Below are positions 1-7,837 of a DNA stretch of 33,366 nucleotides, in pieces. Numbering within the stretch: position 1 is the stretch's first letter; the number at the start of each line of letters is the position of its first letter. The notes beneath the pieces were generated by a model. That model ran no database searches and had not been told where the DNA came from. It saw nothing but the letters and a program-made list of their open reading frames with translations. Position numbers and translations under genes: made by a program. The stretch comes from UBA8886 sp002731655. GTDB lineage: Archaea; Thermoplasmatota; Poseidoniia; MGIII; CG-Epi1. The stretch lies in NCBI GenBank assembly GCA_030754655.1, contig JASLZX010000013.1, positions 1 through 33,366 on the forward strand, in the 5' to 3' direction.

Positions 1-2
1 AT

Positions 3-1060
3 CCGCGCTTCAGGGGATTCATCCAGCAGGTCCATGTTGGAGCTGGCTGCCCCGGAGCGGCGCCTGTTATCAGGCAGCTGAAACAGGTTGACGAGCGCTC
101 AGTCAAGATAATAGGGACCGACATTGACCAGTACAAGATCGGGGCACACTGGTGCGACCGCTTCCACCTAGTTCCCCGGGGAACCAGCCCCGAGTTCATA
201 CCACGGCTACTCGAGATTATCGAGCTGGAAAGACCGCATGTCCTCTTCCCCCAGTCCCCCAGTCCTCCTCCGAGATTATCGCGATTGCCAGTAACAGCGA
301 ACTGCTGGAAGCCGCCGGGACCAGGGTTATGGTCGCTTCGGAACGGGCCGTTAAAATTTCAGAGAACAAGGCAGAACTGTACTCTTTTTTCGAGGACAGT
401 CCCGTGAAGGTTCCTGAATTCAGGCATGTCAGCAGCCTCGAACAATTTGTTTCGTCCACCGAAGTGCTGGGATACCCTGACAATCCTGTCTGTTTCAAGC
501 CTCCCTTCTCGAAGGGGTCGAGGGGTTTCAGGATACTTTCCGAGGATGTCTCACGCAAGGAGATTATACTGAAACAGAGACCATTCAGCTATTTTATCTC
601 CATGAATGAGTTCATGGACGTCTTCGGAGAGGACGACGATTTCCCTGAATTACTCGTCATGGAATACATCCAGGGTATCGATTGTACTACCGACCCCCTG
701 ACTAGGAACGGAGATGTCCTGCTGTGTCCCATTAAGTCCCGACACAACGAACGTTGCGGCTTGCCAATGAAATTTATCCAGGTTGAGAGTCCTGAGCTGC
801 TCGAAAGCACCAGGCATATCGTGAAGGCGCTGGATCTGGACTGGATTGTCAATGCCCAGTTTATCGGGGAGTACCTGATTGAACTGAATCCCAGGATATC
901 TACCCAGATTTTCGCACCGGGGCTGAACATTCCTTACCTAGCCATAAAGCTGTTACTGGAGGAGATTACGCCTGACGAGGTGCGGGACTGCTCCAGCAAG
1001 ATAAAAATCGGACAGACATCGGTTAGGTACTACAACCAGATATTTTTCGACGATAATTAA
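3..1060 (+). pseudogene. ATP-grasp domain protein (carbamoyl-phosphate-synthase-like), 5' truncated by window, frameshifted
   Basis: The downstream frame carries ATP-grasp hallmarks: FKPPFSKGSRGF (lysine and Gly-rich ATP loop), MEYIQGIDCTTDPL, and LIELNPRIS (the acidic and Asn metal ligands). Codons starting at base 3 in another frame give a typical pre-ATP-grasp domain (VGAGCPGAAPVIRQL, then IIGTDIDQYKIGAHWCDRFHLVP) and run to about base 262, where the reading must jump frame. Removing one copy of the tandem octamer at 248-263 fuses both frames seamlessly (LFPQ-SSSEIIA). The gene is therefore one ATP-grasp enzyme of more than 340 residues broken by an 8-bp duplication, or a sequencing or assembly error. 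The apparent ATG at 152 lies out of frame with the N-terminal domain and is not the real start. The substrate is unknown; the family ligates carboxylates to amines, often in cell-surface or amino-acid chemistry. GC is lower and ATA, AGG and AGA codons are more frequent than in neighbours, which suggests transfer. Confidence 0.8.
248..263 (+). repeat. Tandem duplication of octamer CCCCCAGT
   Basis: Two adjacent perfect copies of CCCCCAGT lie at 248-255 and 256-263, inside the ATP-grasp coding region. Eight extra bases shift the frame. Deleting one copy restores a continuous ATP-grasp reading frame across the junction. Confidence 0.85.
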
Positions 1061-1121
1061 TCGCTAAACTCAGGTAGTCACTCGCCGATAATCCTTATTA
1101 CATCCACACCTCCGGAGTGCG

Positions 1122-2831
1122 ATGACTTCGCCCGATGGAGCCGGGAGCGGTGGCGGCAAAAAGTCGCGCTCCGGCGACCTCGAGGCGGAGCGGGCGCGCT
1201 GGGAGCGCGAGACGCTCGCGCCAGCGCTCGAGCGGTACCCTGAACGGCTGGAGCGTTTCATCACCACCTCGGGGCAGGAAGTGGGGCGACTCTACACCGC
1301 GCTCGACAACGCGAGCCTCGACTACGACCGCGACATTGGCTTCCCGGGCGAGTATCCCTACACCCGCGGCATCCACGCCACGATGCATCGCGGCCGACTC
1401 TGGACCATGCGCATGTTCGCCGGCTTCGGTTCGGCGCGCGAGACCAATGCGCGCTTCAAGTATCTCCTTTCGCAGGGGCAGACCGGGCTCAGCACTGCCT
1501 TCGACCTGCCGACGCTCTACGGCTACGACTCCGACTCGCCCACCGCGGCGGGGGAGTTTGGCGAATGCGGGGTCGGCGTCTCGTCACTGGAGGATATGGC
1601 GCAGCTGTTCGACGGGATTCCGCTCGACAAGGTCACGACGTCGATGACCATCAACTCGCCCGCGGCAATTACCTGGGCGATGTATATTGCCAACGCCGAG
1701 AACAACGGCGTCCCTCGCGCGAAGCTGGGCGGCACCATCCAGAACGATATCCTGAAGGAGTTCATCGCGCAGAAGGAGTATCTCTATCCACCGTTACCGT
1801 CGCTGCGGCTGGTGACCGACACGGTCGAGTTCGGCACGCGCGAGATGCCGAAGTGGAACACCATCTCGATTTCGGGCTACCACATTCGTGAGGCTGGCTC
1901 CACTGCGGCGCAGGAACTGGCGTTCACTCTCGCCGACGGCTTTGCCTACGTTGACGACGCAGTCAAGCGTGGGTTGGGCGTCGACGAGTTCGCACCGCGG
2001 CTCTCGTTCTTTTTCAACGCGCACAATGACTTCTTCGAGGAAATCGCCAAGTATCGCGCAGCGCGCCGCATCTGGGCGCGCGAGATGCGCGAGAAGTATG
2101 GTGCCAAGGACCCACGCTCGTGGAAGCTGCGGTTCCACACGCAAACCGCCGGCTGCTCGCTGACGGCACAGCAGCCCGAGGTCAATATCGTGCGCGTCGC
2201 CATCCAGGCACTCGCGGGCGTGATGGGTGGCACGCAGTCGCTACACACCGACGCGATGGACGAGGCGCTGGCGCTGCCGTCGGAGAAAGCGGCACAGATT
2301 GCGCTGCGCACGCAACAGGTGATTGCACACGAGTCGGGCGCCGCCAACGTGGTTGACCCGCTCGGCGGCTCATACTACCTTGAGTGGCTCACCGACGACC
2401 TTGAGCGGCAGGCGCGCGACTACTTCGACCGCATCGATTCGCTCGGCGGCGTCATCCCCGCCATTGAGAAAGGCTGGTTCCAGAAGGAAATCGCCGCGGC
2501 GGCCTACGCCTACCAGCGCGAAATCGACTCGGGCGAGCGCAAAATCGTCGGTGTCAACGCGCACACGGTCGATGAGCCGGTCGAAATCCCCATACTGGAG
2601 ATAGACCCGAAAGGCTTCGAGCGGCAGTGCGCGCGGCTGGCGCGGCTGCGCAAGCAACGCGACGCGAAGAAGCACACCTCAGCGCTCGACGCGGTCCAGA
2701 AGGCGGCCGAGGGCGATGACAACCTGATGCCGCACTTTATCACAGCGGTCCGCGCCGACGCAACGCTAGGCGAACTGTGCGAAGTGCTGCGCGGGGTCTT
2801 CGGCGAATACCGCGAGCCGTCGGAGTTCTGA
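1122..2831 (+). CDS. Adenosylcobalamin-dependent acyl-CoA mutase, large subunit (methylmalonyl-CoA mutase family, isobutyryl-CoA-mutase-like)
   Basis: This 569-residue protein matches the catalytic TIM-barrel subunit of the methylmalonyl-CoA mutase family (GEYPYTRG, WTMRMFAGFG, GQTGLSTAFDLPT, GTIQNDILKE, SISGYHIREAG with active-site His254, and GGTQSLHT). It has no C-terminal B12-binding domain, so it should pair with a separate small subunit of about 130 residues that is not in this window. Residues equivalent to P. shermanii Tyr89 and Arg207, which hold the free carboxylate of methylmalonyl-CoA, are Phe99 and Gln217. These are the residues found in isobutyryl-CoA mutase (IcmA, about 566 aa). 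Equivalents of Arg82, Thr85, Arg87, Gln197 and His244 are kept. The Tyr75 equivalent is His85. A TATA-like CTTATTAC lies about 25 nt upstream of the ATG. Family certain; substrate (isobutyryl- or butyryl-CoA rather than methylmalonyl-CoA) inferred from those positions. Confidence 0.9.
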   Translation: MTSPDGAGSGGGKKSRSGDLEAERARWERETLAPALERYPERLERFITTSGQEVGRLYTALDNASLDYDRDIGFPGEYPYTRGIHATMHRGRLWTMRMFAGFGSARETNARFKYLLSQGQTGLSTAFDLPTLYGYDSDSPTAAGEFGECGVGVSSLEDMAQLFDGIPLDKVTTSMTINSPAAITWAMYIANAENNGVPRAKLGGTIQNDILKEFIAQKEYLYPPLPSLRLVTDTVEFGTREMPKWNTISISGYHIREAGSTAAQELAFTLADGFAYVDDAVKRGLGVDEFAPRLSFFFNAHNDFFEEIAKYRAARRIWAREMREKYGAKDPRSWKLRFHTQTAGCSLTAQQPEVNIVRVAIQALAGVMGGTQSLHTDAMDEALALPSEKAAQIALRTQQVIAHESGAANVVDPLGGSYYLEWLTDDLERQARDYFDRIDSLGGVIPAIEKGWFQKEIAAAAYAYQREIDSGERKIVGVNAHTVDEPVEIPILEIDPKGFERQCARLARLRKQRDAKKHTSALDAVQKAAEGDDNLMPHFITAVRADATLGELCEVLRGVFGEYREPSEF

Positions 2832-3382
2832 TGACCATCATCGCGCTGACAGGCATGCCCGCCGCCGGCAAGGGTGAGGTGGCGGCGGTCGCGCAGCAGC
2901 GCGGCTGGGCGGTGCACCGCATCGGCGACCTGGTGTGGGAGGAGACCGAGCAGCGCGGACTCGAGCTGGCGCCCGCCAGCGTCGGCGCGGTCGCCAATGG
3001 TGAGCGCGAAGCGCACGGCTACGGCGTCTGGGCTTCGCGGTCGCTACCGCACATCGACGCGCTGCGCGCTGCCGGCAGCCATGTGCTCATCGACGGCATG
3101 CGCGGCGAGCAGGAGCTGGTGGTGTTCCGCGCCGCGTATGGCGACGCGCTGGTGACGGTCGCGGTCGTCGCGTCGGCTGAACAGCGGCTGGCGCGGGTCC
3201 AGCAGCGCGGCCGCATCGACGACGGCGACGCAGCCGCGTTCCACGCGCGCGACGAGCGCGAGCTGGGTTGGTCGCTGGCGGAGACGATTGCGGCGGCCGA
3301 TGAGACGCTCGCCAACGAAGGGGAACTTGATGCGCTGCGCGCGGCGGCGGGGGAACTGCTGGCGCGGTTTGAGTCGCTTTAG
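2831..3382 (+). CDS. UPF0200-family P-loop nucleotide kinase-like protein (dephospho-CoA-kinase-like)
   Basis: The ATG shares its A with the TGA stop of the mutase gene (TGATG), so the 183-residue product is probably translationally coupled to it. Residues 8-15 form a Walker A loop (GMPAAGKG), followed by IGDLVWEE and the DGMRGEQE segment typical of archaeal UPF0200 proteins, which resemble adenylate and dephospho-CoA kinases. The substrate of this family is not established to my knowledge. Overlap with an acyl-CoA mutase could hint at a CoA- or cofactor-related role, but that is only inference. An in-frame start 18 codons upstream lies inside the mutase gene and would add an Arg-rich stretch before the P-loop, so it was not chosen. 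The gene ends 4 nt inside the convergent M28 peptidase gene. Confidence 0.75.
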   Translation: MTIIALTGMPAAGKGEVAAVAQQRGWAVHRIGDLVWEETEQRGLELAPASVGAVANGEREAHGYGVWASRSLPHIDALRAAGSHVLIDGMRGEQELVVFRAAYGDALVTVAVVASAEQRLARVQQRGRIDDGDAAAFHARDERELGWSLAETIAAADETLANEGELDALRAAAGELLARFESL

Positions 3383-4944
3383 CTGCGGTCGTAGACCGGC
3401 CGCTCGTCGAGGTACCAGAAGAGGCCGGTAAACCACCACGCTATCATGTCCAGCGACGCGACCAGGTTCTGCTGCCCCGTGGCGTTTGCAGTCGCCATCC
3501 AGTCAACCATCTCATCCAGTGTGTCGCACGGCGCGTGGTAGCAGTCGTAGCCGCCGGTTATGGCGCCGAAATCCAGCGAGACGACCCCGAGCCGGTCGGC
3601 GAAGCGCACGTAGTCGCTGCGCCCGCGCTGCGACTCGTGGACCGAAATAGTGTCTGGGTGGGGGTGGTCGTGGTCCTTCATCGCCGCGTAGCCTTCGGTG
3701 TAGTAGAGTTCGCGGCCATTGCGCAGCACCGGGGCGATATCGTAGAAGGTGGTCCCAATCCACTCGGTGAGCGAAATCATCTCCCACTGCTCGTTGAGCT
3801 TGTTGTCGGTCTCGGGGATGATGTCGACAACCAGCGTGTATTCACCGGGATAGTTCACCCCGGCGCTGTCGATGTTCAGGTAATTAGTTATGTTCACGCC
3901 GGGCGGGATGTTGTCAATCCAGCGGTCGGCGCCGTCGTAGCCGTTCTCTTCGTTCGACCAGAAACAAACGGCGAGCGTGCGCCGGCTGTCGAACTGCGCC
4001 AGCGCCTCGGCCGCCGCGAGCGCCATCGCCACCCCGGCAGTGTTGTCGTGCGCGCCGATGTGGGTTCCGCCACCAGGTGGGCTGCCCGGCTCCGCGAGGT
4101 CGAGGTGAGCCCCGAGCACCAGCCACTCATTGGGGTAGACCGTCCCCGTCCTGTAGCCGCAGACGTTGACCGCGTAGGGTGAGCTGGAGAACTCGTAGCG
4201 GTGAATCTGCCCGTCGAGCCCCATTGAGTCAAACTCGCCCTCCAGGAACGCCAGCGCCCGCTCATAGGCAGGATCGCGCGGGACCAGTGGCCCCCAGCGC
4301 TCGTTATAGCCGTCCTGTTCGTCCGTTACGAATTCCAGCCACTCATAGATGGAATAGCCGTCGACTAGCCCGGTGCTGTGGTTACCTCCCTGCTCCAGGG
4401 CAATACCGTCACGCATGGGACGCGAAACCGGGAACTGCAACGTCTCGATGCCGGCGGCGGTGAGCCTTTCCGGGACCAGCGCCGGCAGTTCACCGTCACC
4501 AGCTACGCGCAGCGCGCCGATGCCGTCGGCCATGCCTTCCGCGGGGCCGCCGCGGTCTATCCACTCGCGCCAGCTCTCATTGGTCGCGCGCAGCGGCCAC
4601 GCATCGCGCCCCTGCTCGGCGACGAGGAACGTGGCCGTGGCGTGGCCGGGCGGTGCCAGCATTTCCACCTGCCGCGAGTCAAATGCCCTAGCGAAGTCGA
4701 GCACGGTGCCGTTCTGCACCAGCCCCGTGATGAAGTCGCGGACCGGGTAGGGCACCAGCAGGCTCAACGGCTGGCGCGCGGTGAACTCGACCGGCTGGAA
4801 GGTGCCGCCGATCAGCTCGCCCGGCGCCATGCTGACCGAGGCGGCGAGCGCCGGCTGCGCCGGCTCGCCGCTGTCGAGGCACCCCGCGAACGCGGGCAAA
4901 AGAAGCAGCAGCGCCATTGAAGGCGCGAAGTGTGGCGTAGTCAT
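3379..4944 (-). CDS. Secreted M28-family zinc aminopeptidase, predicted lipoprotein
   Basis: The 521-residue product begins with a short signal peptide ending in a lipobox-like LPAFAGC (Cys22), so it is probably lipid-anchored outside the cell. The M28 di-zinc site is readable: His280 and Asp282 (GAHLDLAEP), Asp300 (GAHDNTAG), the Glu332-Glu333 pair (SNEENG), Asp359 (NIDSAG) and His470 (DCYHAPCDT). Residues about 30-220 form a separate N-terminal region that I do not recognise. The enzyme should release amino acids from peptides. The reading frame stays open for a further 244 codons upstream, but that part is an antisense-like shadow of the membrane-protein gene; the start at 4944 is fixed by the signal peptide. 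The gene lies 29 nt downstream of the membrane-protein gene and is probably co-transcribed with it. It overlaps the convergent UPF0200 gene by 4 nt. Confidence 0.85.
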   Translation of the reverse strand: MTTPHFAPSMALLLLLPAFAGCLDSGEPAQPALAASVSMAPGELIGGTFQPVEFTARQPLSLLVPYPVRDFITGLVQNGTVLDFARAFDSRQVEMLAPPGHATATFLVAEQGRDAWPLRATNESWREWIDRGGPAEGMADGIGALRVAGDGELPALVPERLTAAGIETLQFPVSRPMRDGIALEQGGNHSTGLVDGYSIYEWLEFVTDEQDGYNERWGPLVPRDPAYERALAFLEGEFDSMGLDGQIHRYEFSSSPYAVNVCGYRTGTVYPNEWLVLGAHLDLAEPGSPPGGGTHIGAHDNTAGVAMALAAAEALAQFDSRRTLAVCFWSNEENGYDGADRWIDNIPPGVNITNYLNIDSAGVNYPGEYTLVVDIIPETDNKLNEQWEMISLTEWIGTTFYDIAPVLRNGRELYYTEGYAAMKDHDHPHPDTISVHESQRGRSDYVRFADRLGVVSLDFGAITGGYDCYHAPCDTLDEMVDWMATANATGQQNLVASLDMIAWWFTGLFWYLDERPVYDRS

Positions 4945-4973
4945 GTCGCGTCTTCGCGCACGGTTCGCGCCAC

Positions 4974-5717
4974 TTATGCTATTTCCTGCGTCACGACCAG
5001 TAGGAACAGGAACACCATCGGCAGCAGGTGGAACACGAGGCCGGTCGCGACATTGACCAGCATCCAGCGCCGTGCATACGCGTCGGGCTTTTCCATCACC
5101 TTGTCGACGACCGTGTTGGTCGTGTCGATCACGCGCGTGGCGAGGAAGCCGACAAAGCGCGCCACGCGTTCGTGCGCCTGCGCCTGCACGCCGCGCTCGG
5201 CCGAGCCGTGAAGCCAGTCGCCCATCGAGAGCATGCGGTCGACCATCGGCCGGTAGCGGCTGATGTCGATGCTGATGATCCGCACCGCCAGCTCGCGTGT
5301 GTCCCACACCCGCCGGAAGTCGAGGTAGGTGTGCGCGATGAAGAAGACGGCGATGGCGAGGTAGTGCCACTGCGATATTTCGCTCCACGCCGGGACATGC
5401 AGCGTTACGCCCGCCAGCGTGACGAGGCCATCCGTGTCGGGGCTCGGGACGAAGAAACGCAGCAGCGCAATCGTCGCCGGCACCAGCAGCCCGATGGTGA
5501 ACTTGACCGCGATGGTGTAGCCGCGCGGGATTTCCTGCAGCCGCTCGAAGAGCCACTTGAGGTGGTGACCGTGGAGTTTGATGGCTGTCAGCGCCGGCCC
5601 GCCCAGCACGCCCAGTCGCAGGACAATCGGAACGAAAATCAGGAAGTGGAAGTAGAGCTCCCACGCGGAGTCCCACCGCAACAGGTCGCCGAGCACGCTC
5701 GCGCAGCCGGTGCCCAT
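4974..5717 (-). CDS. Integral membrane protein of unknown function
   Basis: I do not recognise the family. Starting at ATG 5717 gives 247 residues with likely membrane helices around 21-41, 66-90, 116-134 and 220-243. A charged, Arg-rich cytoplasmic-type stretch (about 135-218) lies between the third and fourth helices. The frame remains open 31 codons upstream, but that extension is Arg/Ala-rich and runs into the divergent RNase P gene, so the downstream ATG is preferred. It precedes the M28 peptidase gene by 29 nt on the same strand. The divergent gene on the other side starts only 24 nt away. Confidence 0.6.
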   Translation of the reverse strand: MGTGCASVLGDLLRWDSAWELYFHFLIFVPIVLRLGVLGGPALTAIKLHGHHLKWLFERLQEIPRGYTIAVKFTIGLLVPATIALLRFFVPSPDTDGLVTLAGVTLHVPAWSEISQWHYLAIAVFFIAHTYLDFRRVWDTRELAVRIISIDISRYRPMVDRMLSMGDWLHGSAERGVQAQAHERVARFVGFLATRVIDTTNTVVDKVMEKPDAYARRWMLVNVATGLVFHLLPMVFLFLLVVTQEIA

Positions 5718-5741
5718 TAAAAAACCGGCCACTCGCGGCGC

Positions 5742-6101
5742 ATGTCGTCGCGTCGTCGCGGTCGCCGCACGAACCGCATGGAGACCATCGCTCGCGAGCG
5801 CATCGCGCACCTGCTCGAGCAGGCGGAGCGCTGGGCGCTGGAAGGGCGGCAGCGCGACGCTGACCGTTGCGCGCAGCTGGCGCGGCTCATTGGCAAGCGC
5901 TACCGGCAGAAGCTGACGCGGGAGCAGCGGCTACGCGTCTGCCGCGGCTGCGACGGTTTCCTGGGGCCGGCGACCGCCCGCGTGCGGCTGTCGCGCAAGG
6001 GGTGGCGCACCACCACCTGCCTGCAGTGCGGACGCGTCTGCCGCCAGCCGCTACGGAGCAAGGCCAGCGCCCCCGCACGGCGAGCGCTAGACGAGCGATG
6101 A
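5742..6101 (+). CDS. rnp4: Ribonuclease P protein component 4 (Rpr2/Rpp21 family)
   Basis: This 119-residue basic protein fits archaeal Rpp21. It has an N-terminal helical region (ERIAHLLEQAERWA ... CAQLARLIGKRYRQKL) and a zinc ribbon with Cys67 and Cys70 (VCRGCDGFL) plus Cys93 and Cys96 (TTCLQCG). Rpp21 works with Rpp29 in the RNase P holoenzyme that trims tRNA 5' leaders. An internal Met13 (base 5778) is an alternative start, and the first 12 residues are an Arg-rich extension. Its stop overlaps the start of the next gene (ATGA, 4 nt), so the two form an operon. Confidence 0.85.
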   Translation: MSSRRRGRRTNRMETIARERIAHLLEQAERWALEGRQRDADRCAQLARLIGKRYRQKLTREQRLRVCRGCDGFLGPATARVRLSRKGWRTTTCLQCGRVCRQPLRSKASAPARRALDER

Positions 6102-6742
6102 GTGCAAACCCCGCGCGAACGCGTCTGCTCGACTACCTTGAGCGGCGCGAATACCTGCGTACGCCGGCGGTCCGGGCGGGGATGGAGGCGGTCGACCGCG
6201 CCGCGTTCGTTCCGCAGCCGCAGCGCTACGCTGCGTGGGATGACACGCCGCTGTCTATCGGCCGCGGGCAGACCATCTCGGCGCCGCATATGGTGGCGAT
6301 GATGCTCGAGGAGCTGCAGCCGCGCCCCGGCCAGCGGCTACTCGAGGTCGGCGCTGGCTGCGGCTACCACGCGGCGGTTGCGGCGGCGATGATCGCACCG
6401 AACGGTGAGGTGCACACCGTCGAACGCATCCCGCAACTGGCGCAACGGGCGCGCGCCAACCTTGCGGGCATTGCGAACGCGACGGTGCACCACGGCGATG
6501 GCTCGTGCGGCTTGCCCGAACTGGCGCCGTTCGACCGCATCTTGGTCACCTGCGGTGCGCCGCGACTGCCGGGGCCGCTGCGCGAGCAGCTCGCCGTGCG
6601 GGGGCGCATGGTAGTGCCGGTCGGCGGCCGCACGCTGCAGGCGTTGCTAGTCATCGAGCGCGACGGCGACGAATGGCGCGAAGAGCGGCGGCCCGGCGTC
6701 GCTTTCGTCCCGCTCATCGGGAAACACGGCTACGAAGACTAA
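6098..6742 (+). CDS. pcm: Protein-L-isoaspartate O-methyltransferase
   Basis: The 214-residue product has the PCMT signature GRGQTISAPHMVAMMLE (about residues 55-71), followed by SAM motif I VGAGCGYHAA (84-93) and the C-terminal VVPVGGRTLQALL segment. The enzyme methylates abnormal L-isoaspartyl residues to start repair of aged proteins. The start at ATG 6098 overlaps the RNase P gene stop by 4 nt and gives the usual family length. The open frame extends further upstream only as an overlap with the RNase P gene. A hairpin shared with the convergent purE lies just downstream. Confidence 0.92.
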   Translation: MSANPARTRLLDYLERREYLRTPAVRAGMEAVDRAAFVPQPQRYAAWDDTPLSIGRGQTISAPHMVAMMLEELQPRPGQRLLEVGAGCGYHAAVAAAMIAPNGEVHTVERIPQLAQRARANLAGIANATVHHGDGSCGLPELAPFDRILVTCGAPRLPGPLREQLAVRGRMVVPVGGRTLQALLVIERDGDEWREERRPGVAFVPLIGKHGYED

Positions 6743-6767
6743 ATAGCGCTGTCGATAAAACCGGCGT

Positions 6768-6787
6768 GCTGAAACGTCCGTTTCAGC
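6768..6787. terminator. Inverted-repeat hairpin between convergent pcm and purE
   Basis: GCTGAAAC (6768-6775), loop GTCC, then GTTTCAGC (6780-6787) form a perfect 8-bp stem. It overlaps the purE stop codon and lies 25 nt past the pcm stop, a position suited to terminating both convergent transcripts. There is no long T-run directly after it, so the terminator role is inferred. Confidence 0.45.
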
Positions 6788-7244
6788 TCGACTCGATGAC
6801 CTTGCGCTCTAGCTCGGCATGGTAATCTTCCAGCGCGGCCGCGATGGCGTCATCGCCGAGCGCGAGAATCCGCGCCGCGAGCAGCGCCGCGTTCTCGCCG
6901 CGGCCGAGGCCGACCGCGGCGACCGGGACGCCGGGCGGCATCTGCACTACCGAGAGTAGCGAGTCGAGGTTGCCGGGCGAGCTGTCGGAGGTGCATGGGA
7001 TGCCGATGACCGGCTTGCGCGTGTGCGCCGCGACGACGCCCGGCAGCGCTGCGGAGAGGCCTGCGACGGCGATGAACACCGACGCATCGCTGCCCTCAAC
7101 GAGCTCGACCACGCGGCGCGGGGTGCGGTGCGCCGACGCGACGTGCGTCGCGTAGCTGATGCCGAGCTGCACCAGCACCTGCTCCGCCTTCGCAGCTACT
7201 GGCTTGTCGCTGGCCGAGCCGAGCAGCAGCACCACGCTTGCCAT
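6783..7244 (-). CDS. purE: N5-carboxyaminoimidazole ribonucleotide mutase / AIR carboxylase PurE
   Basis: The 153-residue protein shows the PurE landmarks: an N-terminal GSASDKP phosphate loop, SAHRTP at 37-42 with the catalytic His, an AGLSAALPGVVAAHT segment, and LLSVVQMPPGVPVA near the C-terminus. It makes carboxyaminoimidazole ribonucleotide in purine synthesis. Whether it is class I (CAIR mutase, needing PurK) or class II (direct CO2) cannot be settled here; no purK is nearby. It is transcribed alone, with a CATTAAGA TATA-like element roughly 20-25 nt upstream of the ATG. Confidence 0.92.
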   Translation of the reverse strand: MASVVLLLGSASDKPVAAKAEQVLVQLGISYATHVASAHRTPRRVVELVEGSDASVFIAVAGLSAALPGVVAAHTRKPVIGIPCTSDSSPGNLDSLLSVVQMPPGVPVAAVGLGRGENAALLAARILALGDDAIAAALEDYHAELERKVIESS

Positions 7245-7323
7245 GCGGCGCCAAGGCGCCGAGTCTTAATGGTTTGAGTATTGCGGAATCGTTGCCAGCG
7301 AGCCGCCGCGCCTTCGCCGCGGG

Positions 7324-7331
7324 CTTTAAAG
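7324..7331 (+). promoter_or_regulatory. TATA-like box for tRNA-Arg
   Basis: CTTTAAAG is centred about 26 nt before the first base of the tRNA, the normal archaeal spacing for a transcript that starts at or near the mature 5' end. Confidence 0.6.
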
Positions 7332-7353
7332 AAGGCGAGCCATCGCGCCGCGC

Positions 7354-7429
7354 GCCCGGATGGTGTAGCTAGGAATCACTGGAGCTTGCGGAGCTTCGAA
7401 CCCGGGTTCGAATCCCGGTCCGGGCGCCA
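7354..7429 (+). tRNA. tRNA-Arg (anticodon GCG), CCA encoded, no intron
   Basis: The cloverleaf folds completely. Acceptor GCCCGGA (7354-7360) pairs with TCCGGGC (7419-7425). The D arm starts GTG and closes with CAC. Anticodon stem GGAGC (7381-7385) pairs with GCTTC (7393-7397), with one G-T pair. The loop TTGCGGA places anticodon GCG at 7388-7390. The T arm is CCGGG-TTCGAAT-CCCGG (7402-7418). Discriminator G is followed by an encoded CCA (7427-7429). A20 in the D loop and C35 agree with arginine identity. It reads CGC and CGU, common arginine codons in this GC-rich genome. An AT-rich gene starts ten bases beyond. Confidence 0.93.
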
Positions 7430-7438
7430 GTTTCAAGG

Positions 7439-7837
7439 TCAATATAGCAACTTTTGAAACCTGTAATATTCTTGCCAGCTCTTGGCATTGAACTGGGGGT
7501 TGCGAAGTCTTGAGCGATATTCATCTTCACCCATATCTGAGTCCCTGAATACAAATCGTTCAACCTCCTCTCGCATTTCGTCATACCATACAGACCCCCA
7601 ATACCTGTCAGCCCAGTCCATGAAGCATTCTGCTTTCCATGTTACCCGATACAGGTAAGCCGGTCTCCCCCCAGTCTTTTCCGGACTTTTTCGACGTTTG
7701 ACAAAACCCCATTTTCGCATTCTTTCAAGGGTCACTCTGGCATGGGCTTCGGATACACTAAGTTCCATTTTAATGTCCTTGGCTGTTGCCTCACCGAAGT
7801 TAGAAACGCGATGCAGGATGATGAACCAACGAATCAT
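7439..7837 (-). CDS. Winged helix-turn-helix transcriptional regulator (MarR/ArsR-like fold)
   Basis: The 132-residue product has an N-terminal winged helix: helices over MIRWFIILHRVSNFG and TAKDIKMEL, a recognition helix SEAHARVTLERMRKWGFV, and a basic wing KRRKSPEKTGGRPAYLYRV. A hydrophilic, aromatic-rich C-terminal tail of about 60 residues matches nothing I know. ATG 7837 is preferred because a TTATAGG TATA-like box lies about 30 nt upstream; a TTG six codons earlier is possible. Base composition is strikingly AT-rich beside neighbours of well over 60% GC, and the gene abuts the tRNA 3' end, as in integrated elements. Its target is unknown. Confidence 0.65.
   Translation of the reverse strand: MIRWFIILHRVSNFGEATAKDIKMELSVSEAHARVTLERMRKWGFVKRRKSPEKTGGRPAYLYRVTWKAECFMDWADRYWGSVWYDEMREEVERFVFRDSDMGEDEYRSRLRNPQFNAKSWQEYYRFQKLLY

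Noticed and set aside
4945..5676. Open reading frame continuing upstream of the M28 peptidase as a 244-residue N-terminal extension
   Set aside because: The extension is Arg/His/Ala-rich, overlaps the membrane-protein gene in another frame, and the signal peptide with lipobox starts at 4944.
7354..7429. Reading the tRNA as tRNA-Glu because of a TTC triplet
   Set aside because: That TTC lies in the 3' side of the anticodon stem; the seven-base loop TTGCGGA puts GCG at positions 34-36, giving arginine.
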